Positions 8,501-20,500 of a DNA stretch of 27,273 bases are shown here, piece by piece. Source of the DNA: MGIIa-L3 sp11892u (GTDB lineage Archaea; Thermoplasmatota; Poseidoniia; Poseidoniales; Poseidoniaceae); the NCBI GenBank assembly GCA_965659685.1, contig CBFHXB010000022.1:1-27273 (forward strand), written 5' to 3'. How positions within the stretch are numbered: the first letter of the stretch is position 1; every line of letters starts with the position of its first letter. The notes under the pieces were generated by a model. That model had not been told where the DNA came from. It did not search any database and saw only the letters and a list, made by a program, of their open reading frames with translations. The translations under genes were made by a program, and so were the position numbers.

Positions 8501-11500
8501 TCTGTGGCGTTCGGCCAACACTACGGTTGCGCCGTCCTCAGTGACGGGTCACTCAAGTGTTGGGGCAAAAACGATGATGGGCAAATTGGAGACGGAACCT
8601 CTGCGGACAAGCATTCGCCCGTGGCGGTCAGCCTTGGGGCTGGCCGGACGGCGGACGCGGTTGCCATGGGGAATGCGCACACCTGCGCCCTTCTTGACAA
8701 CGGTTCTGTGCAGTGCTGGGGCGATGACACCTGGGGCGATTTGGGCAATGGCGCAGGGGTGACCGACAGGCTCTCTCCGTCAGAGTATGTTGATTTCGGC
8801 GCAGGCCGAACGGCGGTTGCCCTTGACGTCGGGACGGACCATTCTTGTGCCGTTCTCGACAACGGTTCCCTCATGTGCTGGGGACGTGACCACAAAGGAC
8901 AGTTGGGCAACGGTGGGACAACCACTGCAGATCAACACTCACCCGCCTTTGTTGACCTCGGTACGGGCCGAACGGCGGTGGCCGTTTCGGCAGGCCATAT
9001 CCACACCTGTGCGATCCTTGACGACGGTTCCCTGAAGTGCTGGGGCAGCGACGATGATGGACGGTTGGGCAATGGAGCCGTGACCGGCGATCAACCCTCA
9101 CCTGTCTTGGTTGACCTTGGCGCGGGACGGACCGCTGTGGCGGTTGTTGCAGCCATGTACAACACGTGTGCCATCCTCGACGACGGTTCCCTGAAGTGCT
9201 GGGGCTCGGATTCACAGGGGCAGTTGGGCAATGGAGCATCCACCACTGCCGATCAACCCTCACCTGTTTCGGTCGGCCTTGGGACGGGTCGGACTGCGGT
9301 CGCCATCAACATCTACGCCCTCCACACCTGCGCCATTCTTGATGATGCGTCGATGAAGTGTTGGGGACTCGATGCAACCGGGACGCTGGGCAACGGCGCA
9401 GGAACCACCACCCAACACGTGCCAGATCTCGTCACAGGAAGCCACACGTGGGACGTGACCACAACGGCGAGCAGCGCTTCGCCCGGAACGGCCGGTGACG
9501 CCACCGTCAGCGCCTGCCTCGACGGGTGGTCTTCGTGCACCACGGCCACCGACTGGACGGTGGACGCCAGCCTGTCTGGCATCAACTCGACCACGATGGC
9601 CATGGCCGTGGACCTCGACCAGAACCACTACCTCGCCTACAACTCGAGCAACGGCCTCATGGTGACACGCGTTGGTGCCGCCGGTACGGCACCGCCAACG
9701 ACCACCTTGTGGCCGTACGGCGTTGAGGAAGTCGACCTGCATTGGTCGTCTACCGGCGTCCTGCACGCGGCGGTTCGCAACGCCAGCGACGGGCACCTCT
9801 GGCTGGTCCGCGTCGACGGATTCGGCGGCATCGGGCTGAACGTGGACCTCGACGGTGACGGCTGGCTCGGCATCGACGAGCAAGCCTGTGGTACGGATGC
9901 GCATGACGCGTCCTCCACGCCTTCCGACGCGGACGGTGACGGCTTGTGCGACGAGGTCGATCAGGTGGACGACGAGGTTCATCCACGTGGTTCGCGCACC
10001 ATCGCCCTTGGCGATGCGTTCGGCTGCGCCATCACCGGTGACGTCGCACTTGACTCGACCCAACCGGCGGTCGTCTGTTGGGGCGCCAACGATGAGCAGC
10101 AGGTGGGCAACACCACGGCCACCGCGGCCAGCACCGTCAGCGTGGATGCAGCACACGGCGTGGATTTGCCACACGGTACCGTCGTGGTGGACCTCGACGC
10201 CGGTGAGCGCCACGCGTGCACCGTCACCACCGAAGGTGAGGTGTTCTGCTGGGGCGCCAACGACCACGGCCAACTCGGTCGTGACACCGGCCACGCCAGC
10301 GCCTTCGCCGGCCTGGTGGACCTGCCCGATGGCGTGCGCGCCCTTGGCGTCGCGACCGGGGCCAACCATACCTGCATCCACGACCAGCGTGGCGACGTGT
10401 GGTGCTGGGGCTCCAACCTCAAGGGCCAACTTGGCTCGCACGTCTTCGCGAACCCGGACGGTGTGGTGTTGCTCGATCAACAGCGGTACCCGTGGCTGAT
10501 GACGTCATGGAGCCAACAAAGCACAAACCAGTTCACCAACTTCGTCGACGGCCTGTCCACCGTTCAGTTGTATCGCTTCGGTTGCTGCGGTCACAAGAAT
10601 ACCAAGCTCCAGAACCTGGAGTTGAGTGTGCCCATGGACGCGATGTTGGTGTTGAACCTCAGTGCGGAGGACGTCGATTTCGGACTCGATTTCTACCTCG
10701 ATGACGTGTGGTTCATGGGCTCAAACGGGGGGGAGGTCCAAAGCACGTGGTACAACGCCTCTGTACCGCTCAGCGCGGGCGAGCACACGCTGGAGGTCAA
10801 GCTCTCGTACTTCGTGGGCAACAGCTACCAGTGGGACGACTTTCTGAACTTGAACGCAGCCTTGCACGGCATCGAGATCGTCGAAGGCGGCGTTGCGTCC
10901 TCTGGATACAACCTTGTGAACACCTTGTCCAACAGCACCGCGCCGATCATGTTGCTGCCTCGCGATCATCCGATTTCTGGGATTGACGCCGGTCAATACG
11001 AAACCTGTGCCACGGACGCCAACGGCAACACAACCTGTTGGACCGGAGTTGACATCTCGGCGTCAACCAGCACACCCTCTGCGACGTGGCAAAGCGCCAT
11101 CGCCAACGCCAGCACCGCCAGCGGCTGCGGCTTCACCTACTCCGGCGTCTCCGCAGATCCGCTGGACACCACCTTTGTGTACCCAAGTGGAGTGGCGGCC
11201 GGCACCTCGAATGCAGCCATGTCGGTGACCAACCACACCTCGCTGCCCATCGATTGTTCAGGGCTTCGCGTGGGGACAGCGACCGTCGGCTCGACGCACC
11301 ATAGGGATTGGGAGGACATGCACGTGGTGCCGGTTGAACCGGGGCGGACGTACCTCATCGAGGTGTTCACCGAGGACCTCGTGGGCTGGAACATGCCAAG
11401 CTCCGGGCAGAATGGGCGGACAAACCTTCGTGCCTTTGCGCCGACCTCGACGGTCACCCAGAACACGGTTCCGGGGCAGTCGCTCAGCCAGGACAACATT

Positions 11501-14500
11501 GAGACCAATCGATTGACCTACACGGCGGCATGGAATCAAACCATCATGATCGTCGGCGTCGAGTCCTATGGCAACCTTGGGGGTGGGAGTAGCTACCAGA
11601 GCGCCATCTTGGAATACAACCTCCATGTTTCTGAAGTCGGAAGTCCGCATCCGGACGCTTCCTTGGCGTACCTGTACGACACGCCGTTGGTGAAGAGGAA
11701 CGCTGAAACCAATTACAATTCCGTAGCTCTTGTCGGCACTCCTGACGTGGGGCCAGACCGCCAGGCTTGGCAAACATGCGCCGTTCCGCTGGACGGCGTT
11801 GGCTTGGTCTGCGAAAACAGCAACATCATGACCGACCCGAATTACAGCATCAATTTGCAGTACGAAGACGATGCCAACCGCACCACCTCCTTCTCCATGG
11901 GCCAAACCACTGCGTGCGCCGTCCTCAACGGCAGCCTCGCCTGCTGGGGCAACGAAACGGTCGGCGGTTTGGGCGACGGCGGCAGCGCCGTCTCGACGAC
12001 AGCCTCGCCGGTGAGCGTCAGCCTGCCCACCGGTTGGGTGCCGGTCGAGGTCGAGGTCAGCGATTTCGACGAGCGGGCGTGCGCCTTGTTACGCAACGCC
12101 AGCAACGACAAGCGGGTGTACTGCTGGGGCCCCGACGCCGAGGGCTCTCTCGGCAACGGCGGTGGAGTGACCTCCACGCCAACCACCGCTCCGGCCACGC
12201 CCGTTTATCTGATGAGCGACGTGCTTGACGTCCACACGGATTCCTTTGAACTGGACCGGCAGCCATGGGACATTGCACAACTCGTCGCGGCGTCGAGAAT
12301 CAACTACCAAGCATCGCCTTGCGTCCGCTCCTACGAGGGCCTCGTGAAGTGTTGGAACACCGATCATGCCTTCCTCGATTGGGGTGAAAAGTTGGATTCC
12401 GTGAACGAAATGGGCGAAAATTTGCCCTTCGTCGATCTCGGGATCGAGGTGTACGCCACGGATTTGACCCAGCACACCGTCGGCTCGGATCCAAAGACCT
12501 GTGCCTTGCTGGAGAACGGAACCGTCACCTGTTGGGGCCATACCTCCGGTTCTGGTGTTGATGCCAGCGTGCCGGGGTACGGTTCCAGTGGGCAAGTGAG
12601 TGCGAATGGCGACGCGCGCCGCGTTGTCGGGACAGGAACCTCGAGCGGTGTCCTGACCGATGCGGTTGACATCGCGCGGAACTGCGCCTTGTTGTCCAAC
12701 GGCACCGTGCGATGCTGGACCACATACAACAACCGCGCCCATTGGGAAGCGGATCTTGGTGGCGTCCCCATCGTCAGCCTTCACGAAGGCGGCTACAATG
12801 ACAGGGCGGCCGAAGTGGTTTGCGCACTGCACGCGAGCTTGATTCGCGTGACGTGCTTCGAGAGCACTGCTACCACGGCCTCGAACGCGGTCACGTTCAC
12901 CAACAAAGATGGCCTGCACGACGTGGTCCACAAGGCCGAAAATTGGGCTGCAGGTTATTCCGGCACCTACATGCTGAGCGGGGCTCTCACGCTAACGTCA
13001 GGTTCAACCAACGCTGTGGTGAAGAACGCCGACGAGGTGCCGCTCAAGCCGGGCAGCCTCGCCTTGAACGACGCGTTGCAGGTGTGCGGCATCGGTCCAT
13101 ATTCGGTCCCGGTCTGCTTTGCACCAGGCTCCGGCGACCTCGTCGAGTACGCGCCCGAGGATTTCGGCGGGCGCGTGCTGGCGCTCGACGGCCCGTGCGT
13201 GTTGCGCTTGGACGTGGAAGTGCTCTGCGTGGGCCAGCCCGGAGAGCGTGGTGTCTATGACGGTTCGAATGATCCAGACCTCCTTTCGTATGCAGAGGCG
13301 CTGGCCGAAGGTGGCACCGTTCACCTCGACCTGCGCAACCCCGACACGGACGGTGACGGGGTCAAGGACCTCTGGGACAACGACGACGACGGTGACGGCG
13401 TGCTCGATCACGAGGATGCCTTCCCACGTGACGCATGCGCCACGGTCGACACCGACAGGGACGGACGACCCGACGCACTCGTTGCTGCGTGCTCCTCACC
13501 GTTGACCGAGGACGACGACGATGACGACGACGGCTGGAGTGACCTCGATGAAGGAACGTGCGGCACGAACCCGACATCGAACCTTCACCTTCCACGCGAC
13601 CTCGACGGCGACGGCACGTGCGATGCGGCCGACGCCGACATGGATGGCGACGGTTGGGACGACGCCGACGAGCGCATGTGTTCGCCTCAGGGCACGGTGC
13701 TTCGTTCCCTGCCGCCAGCACCCGTGGATTACGGGGACGCCACGGTGTTCCTTGGTGGCGCTGACCGCAGGACGCCGATTGCGGCCTTGTCGGTGAGCAG
13801 CCTCGATGCCGGCACGCACCTGCTCGACCTGACCGAGGACGATCCAATGGCCAAGGCCCTCAAATTGAGCACCGAGTCGAACCTCGGCGCCCACCGCGCC
13901 ACCAACTTGGGTTCCTCCGTGGCCTTCACGGCCTATGGGGAGCCGTCGTCAGATGGGGTCATTTCCTACCTTCTTGACGTTGAAGACGGTGCCCTCGTGC
14001 CGCGCTCCATCGGCGACGAGGACAGCGGCTACGCCTTCGCTCCATTCCTTGACGCCGACGGGCAGGTCATGGTGATCAAAGGGAATTCTGAGAGCCTGGA
14101 GACCTTGGACGGCTTCACCCGCGACCTCGACATTCCAAACACATACCCTGTTCAAGCCCTGCGCCTTGAGAACGGGTCGCTTTTGGTCCTCAGTCACGAT
14201 GAACAACCGCGTATTGATGGACAAAACAACGGCCTCGACGCCTCGGTCAGGGCAAGCCTTAGCGTCGTGACGTGGAACCACACCTTCGACGCCTACGACA
14301 ACACGGCTCTGCCGATGACGCTGCCAAGCAGCCTGACCTCGAGCGTGACCACGCTCCGGGCGACACCCGGCAAGATGGTGGCCGACGGTGAGGGTCAGGT
14401 GCACTGGATCATGCCGACGGTCAACTCAACCACGAACGCTTTGATCGATCACGAACACCTCATCATCAACGGCACCGCGCCTTACGTGCACCATGTCGGT

Positions 14501-17500
14501 GCCGTCACGGGCATCAAGTCAGCGTACCACGCCAGCAACAGCTTTGGCCTGGATTGGACCCCGGCGGGCGGCCTTCGCATGTCCTATGTCCTCAGCAACC
14601 TCTCGGTGGCCGTGTCCGAACTCAACGCCTCGGGCGTCGTGTCCACGACCGTGCTCCCGGGTGGCACGCTAGCGACCAATTGGCACCGTTCCGTCGGGCA
14701 TGCCACCGACACCGCCGGTCGGTCGACCGTGCTCGTGACCGATCATTCGGCCACCGGCGAAACGCTGCTTTTTGCGCCAGCGCTGCGCGTGGACCCGGCC
14801 GCTGACGCGTCGTGGATGCCGGTCGACGAAGACAACGACGGCGTGTGTGACGCAAGCCTCGGGGCCATGCTTCATTTCGCCGAGGAGGACCTCCTATGGG
14901 AAGCCGGCCTGTTTTCGGCCGCAGAGCCCCTGCCCTTCGGTGGATACGAGGTGACCGGCGTGACCGCCTTGACCTCCCTCCCCAACGGGCTGATGCTCAA
15001 CACGACGACCGGAGCCATCTCCGGCACGCCGACGGTGGCGGTGCCTGAAGGGCAGAACGTCACCTTGCGCATCACCTCCAACGGAGCGACCATCGACATG
15101 GTGGTCCTGCTTCGCATCGCTGAACCCGCGATGGTCAGCGTGGGTGAATTCGGGACCTCGTCTTCGCCGCTCAACAAGGCCAGCCACATGGTGACCACCG
15201 AGGACGGCCGCCGCTACACGCTGTCGTGGCACAGCACGGATTCCGCAGGGAAGGTGAACGGCTTCAGCCGTACCAGCTCGGACCTCGTGCTGACCGGCTA
15301 CCGGCCCAACGGCAGTGCCGTCGTCAATTGGACCTCAAACATCAGAACCTACGGTTGGACGTACCCGTTGGACCTTGACCTCGACGCCGACGGAAATCCA
15401 TTGGTGCTTTTCCTTGCAGGATCAAGCAGTTGCTATCAGACGTCGTGCTCGTCCGAGAACGACATCAAATTCCCCAACCCAGAGCAGGATATTCTTGCCT
15501 CTGAGGCGTGCACCACCTTGTACAGCAGCAATACCGAGTGCGAGGGCTGGGGTGAACGCAAGAAGTTGGTGCTCGCTTCCTTCGGTGAAGAAGGCATGGT
15601 GCAGTGGACGCAGCACGTGAAGCATAGGGCAGGCAATTCCTCCTCCTATTCGAGCAACCCTGGAGAGGAGGGGGTCAGTTGGAGCAGTTACCTGGCTCGT
15701 CAGTATTACCCGCCCAGCAGGTACGGCATGATGGACGACGATTACCTGAGCATCGCTCCCGACGGAGGGATCAACTTGGCGATTCAGTTCTGTGCAGAAG
15801 CGCCCTTGGTGGGAACCTTCGGCGGGCACGAGATCCACGCCAGCAGGACGGGAAATTGTGACAACGACAACGACGACTACAACAAGAAGACCAACATCAT
15901 GCTCGCGTCCCTCACCTCAGACGGCGAGGTCGAATGGCTGACGACCAGCAACGTGAGCACGTCACCGGGGTGGGACCATGCAGAAGTGAAGCGAGTGGAT
16001 CTTGATCACACCAGCGACGGCAAGATGCTCTTGAGTTACACGACGAACGGGCAGCAGACGTGGGGCGACCTCATGTTGCCGCTTCCTGACTCGCCCACCT
16101 CTGTCTCTCACCGTGATCATTTCTTGGTCATGTTCGACGTAGACGGGAACGCGTTGTGGTACCAGCACGGCAACGTGACCGACGGGTCGTTTGATGTGCA
16201 ATCGATGGTGATGGACGACGGTACCGTCGTGGTCGTTCGCGAAACCGCCCGCGACGGAAGGGCAGGCGCGTACCTCGACATGGGCGTGACCAATTCGACC
16301 ACAGGACGCCCCACCGTGAGCGTTCCCGCTGGGACCGTGGCCTACAACACCACACCGCTGGACGAACATCCAATCCACCTCTTCCGCTTCCGTGCTTCGG
16401 ACGGTGCTCGGCTGAGCGATGCGCCAATTCTAGGTGTGGACATGCGAAGCGGTTTCGCTTCAGCCGCTCCGCTTGGCTATGTGCTCTACAATGGCGAACT
16501 TGTGGAGAGGACCACGTCCCTTTCGGCCCAGACCGACGGCGACCGCATCTTTGTGCTCGTCATGACGTCAGGAGCGTATGGTATCAGTGACCGCTACGAT
16601 TTGGTCGTGCATGAGGGCGATGGACGCAGGGCTACGGCAATGGCCACGACGGTGGAACTCGGCACCGTTTTCCAAAGCAAAGCGGTTGGCTTCGATGCCT
16701 CCGGCATGCCGGTGTTTCATATCCGTGATTACCAAGCGTTCAGCGTACCGAGCGGCCCCACCATGCAATCTCCCGTCGAAGTGACGTGGGCCTATGACGA
16801 CGGCCGAAACGTGGACGGCTTGATGTCGTCCGTGCTTCGATTTGCCTCCGGAATTGGCCATCAGGCAGAGCACGACACGATCCTCAGTGGTGCAAGCAGC
16901 ACATACCGTTACACGGACCTTTCCGAGAGCACCTGCACCAGCAGCACGTCGGCCTTGGGTGAGTCGTGGTCTCTGGTGGGCACCAACGGCAGCACGTGGC
17001 TGCCCAGCGGCCTCACCTTCTCTTCCACCTGCGGGCGGTTGCAGGGCTCCTCGCCCACAACAACCACTCCGAACCCGTACTGGTTGAACATGACCGTGGA
17101 CGGACGGGTGTTCAGCCACGAAGTGATGATTGGCGTTGCACCCAGCGCCATCGGGTTTGACCTGCCGGCCACGGGAACCTTGACCCGGGGCGTGAATGGA
17201 AGTGTCTACAACACGACGCTGAGCGGGCATGGTTTGTTCCCTGCGACCGTGAGTCCGGCCCTGCCCAACGGTCTGTCCCTGTTGGCCAACGGCAGCATTG
17301 TGGGCACGGCGACGGCCAACTTGACCGCTGCGCATTACGTGGTCGTCGTGTGCAACCTGTGGAACGATTGCGACCGCGAGGTCATCGAACTGACGGTCCT
17401 CGAGCCGATGCCGAACATCTCCTACGGCGGCAACAACAGCCTGTGGTTCCCACGCGACAGCGTCGTCAACGAGGATCCGGTCAACACTGGAGGTGCCGTG

Positions 17501-20500
17501 GAAACGTGGTCAATGAGCGGCACCTTGCCGATGGGCCTGTCCTTCGACAACCTCACCGGACGGATCACCGGGACGGCCATCCTGATTCAGAACACGACGA
17601 GCGTGAACATCACCGCCACCAACGACGGTGGCTCGTTCACCGTGCAGGTCAACGTCACCGTCCCCGGAGCGGGGATTGCGTTGGTGTTCCCTGCCTCCAA
17701 CCTGTCCTTGGTCAACGGCACGACGATGCAGAACATCGGTGGGCAAACCTTCGGTGAAACGCCCTCCTCATGGACGGTAAGCCCCGGCTTGCCCAGCGGC
17801 GTGCACCTCGGTGCCTCCAACGGGACCATCTACGGTAGCCCGGACTTGGCGACGCCGGCGGCCAATTACACGGTCGAAGTAACCTCCATCTCCGGCGCCA
17901 CGGCGACCTTCGTGCTGAACATCGAGGTGCTTGAGCCGGTCGAGCAGATCACGCTGACCCTGCCGCTCACGAGCCTCGACTTGACAAACAACAGCGCAAT
18001 GCAGCCCTTCACCGGGCAAACTTCGGGTGACGCGGCCGTGTTGTGGAACGTGACGCCAGACCTGCCGACGGGCCTGAACTTCGGGACGTCGAACGGCACC
18101 CTGTGGGGCACGCCGACCAACGTCAGTGGCCCTGTCGTCTACACCATTACTGCGTACACGGCCTCCGGCGCGAACGATTCGGCCACGCTGACCATCACCA
18201 TCAGCGCGGACTTCGACAACGACGGCATCCCAGATCACGTCGACCCTGACGACGACAACGACGGGGTGCCCGACGGTGCGGAAGAAGCGGGCTGCAGCCT
18301 GGACCCAGATTGCGACGATGACGGCTACGGCGACGGCGTGGACGCCTTCCCGGTCGACCCCACCGAGTGGGTGGACACCGACAACGACGGCATCGGCAAC
18401 AACGCGGATGACGATGACGACGGTGACGGCTGGACCGAGACCGAGGAGACCGAGTGTGGTAATCACAGCGATCTTGATGCGATGGACCAGCCCGGTGACC
18501 TCGACAACGACGGCCTCTGCGATGCGCTTGACGACGTGGACGATCGCCCGATTTACCTCGTGCTGACCGAGACGGAATTGCTCCTGCCGGTCAACGCAAC
18601 GATGGCGCCCTTCGAGGTGCTGCATTTCGGAGCCGACGTGCGTTCGTGGAACGTGACGCCGGACCTGCCGCTTGGCCTGACCATCGACAGCGAGGGCCGC
18701 ATCAGCGGCACTCCAACCGTGGTCTCCAACCTCGCGGTCTACACCATCAACGCCTCCAACGACCTGAACTGGGCGACGGTCACCCTGTCCATCGCCGTGC
18801 TCGACGAGGACGCGGACTTCGACGACGACGGCTTGCCCGACGCGGTTGACCCTGACGACGACAACGACGGCTGGAGCGACGTGGTCGAAGCGCAGTGCGG
18901 TCCAACCGACCCCTTCGACGCCGAGGACATGCCTGACGATTCGGACAACGATGGCATCTGCGACCTGCTCGATGACGTGAGTGACCTCCAAATCACGGTC
19001 ACGCACGAGCCGCGCGAACTCCACCTGACGGTCAACGTGACCATGACGCCGGTGGAAGCCAACGTGACCGGTGGCGATGCGATCACCTGGACCGCGATGG
19101 GCGAACTCCCAGCGGGCCTTTCCCTCGATGCCCAGAACGGCACCATCAGCGGCACACCGACCGAGGTCGTGGCCGACGTGCTCGTTCAGATCGAGGCGAA
19201 CAACAGCAAGCACAGCACAACCACGTGGGTGCTCATCACCGTGCACGAGGACACCGACGCCGACGGCATCGCCAACATCGTGGACGACGACGACGACAAC
19301 GACGGTTGGCTCGATAGCGAAGAGGCCGTCTGTGCGACCGATCCACTCGACGCGAACGGGGTGCCAAGCGACCTCGATGGCGACGGCACGTGCGACCGGG
19401 CCGACCCCGACATCGACGGGGACGGCTGGGCCAACGTGCAGGAACAGTTCTGCAGCACGGACCCACGCGACACCGATGACATGCCTTCCGACACCGACAC
19501 CGACGGTATCTGCAACCTTGTGGACACCGACGACGACAACGACGGATGGGCCGACCTGACCGAGACCCTGTGCGGCACCGACGCGCTGAACACCACCAGC
19601 GTGCCCGTGGACGCCAACCGTGACGGCAGTTGCGACCAGGACCTGGCCATCAGCCTGTCCTACAACGTGGGCGACGGTTGGTTTGGCGTTGGCGAAGAGG
19701 TCAACCTCACGCCGGATCTCGGTGGATTCGAGGCTGACCTGTGGGCCATCCAGCCGGCCCTGCCCGAGGGCCTGACCTTCGGCAGCATGGCGCGGACCAG
19801 TTCTGGTGCCATCACCGGTGTTCCAACCGTGGAGAGCCCGGCCACCGTCTACACGGTGTGGGCCAACAACACCGTGGACAACACCAGCATCAACACGAGT
19901 TTCGTGCTCGGCGTCTTCGCCGACCACGACCGCGACGGGCTACCCGACGAGCAGGTCATGACCGAAGTCGGGCCATTGGCGTCGGACCTGGACGACGACG
20001 ACGACGGGTACAACGATGCACACGAGGCTGCCTGTGAGACCGATCCATTGGACGCCACTTCCAAGCCCGATGAGGGTATGATGTTCGACGGCGTCACCTG
20101 CCTTGCTGCGGACAGCGAGGAGGACGACGCCGGCCCCACCTTCCCATGGTGGGCGTGCTGTGTGCTCCTGCTGCTTTTGCTTCTGCTGCTCTTCTTCCTC
20201 CGAGATCGTCAAGAGGTCTTGGGTCCAGAACCAGAACGCACCACGGTCGATGTCGAGGCTTCGTCTGGGACCGGTACCGAGCGTGACCCCTTCATCCTGA
20301 AGTCGCCCAAGCCGATCGCACCGATGGGCTCCTGCATGTCGAAGCAGACCATCCGCTTCCACGGCATGACGCCCCGCATCGAGGTGCATCTGACCGAGTT
20401 GGGCGCACGCGACCAGCAGGGTCGTTTCGCCATGATGGACGTCAAGGACGAGAAGCTGAGCGGCCAGATTTTGACGGCCGATGACAAGGGTTCACTGAAG

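Noticed and set aside
9260..10480. Antisense open frame of about 406 codons opposite RCC1 blocks B and C
   Set aside because: No domain, no ribosome binding site, and composition typical of the reverse of RCC1 codons.
17768..19927. Long antisense open frame of about 719 codons opposite the Ig and calcium-loop region
   Set aside because: It is a mirror effect of GAC/GAT- and GC-rich codons. The product is a low-complexity Val/Gly/Arg/His string with no domain, and the plus strand is clearly coding.
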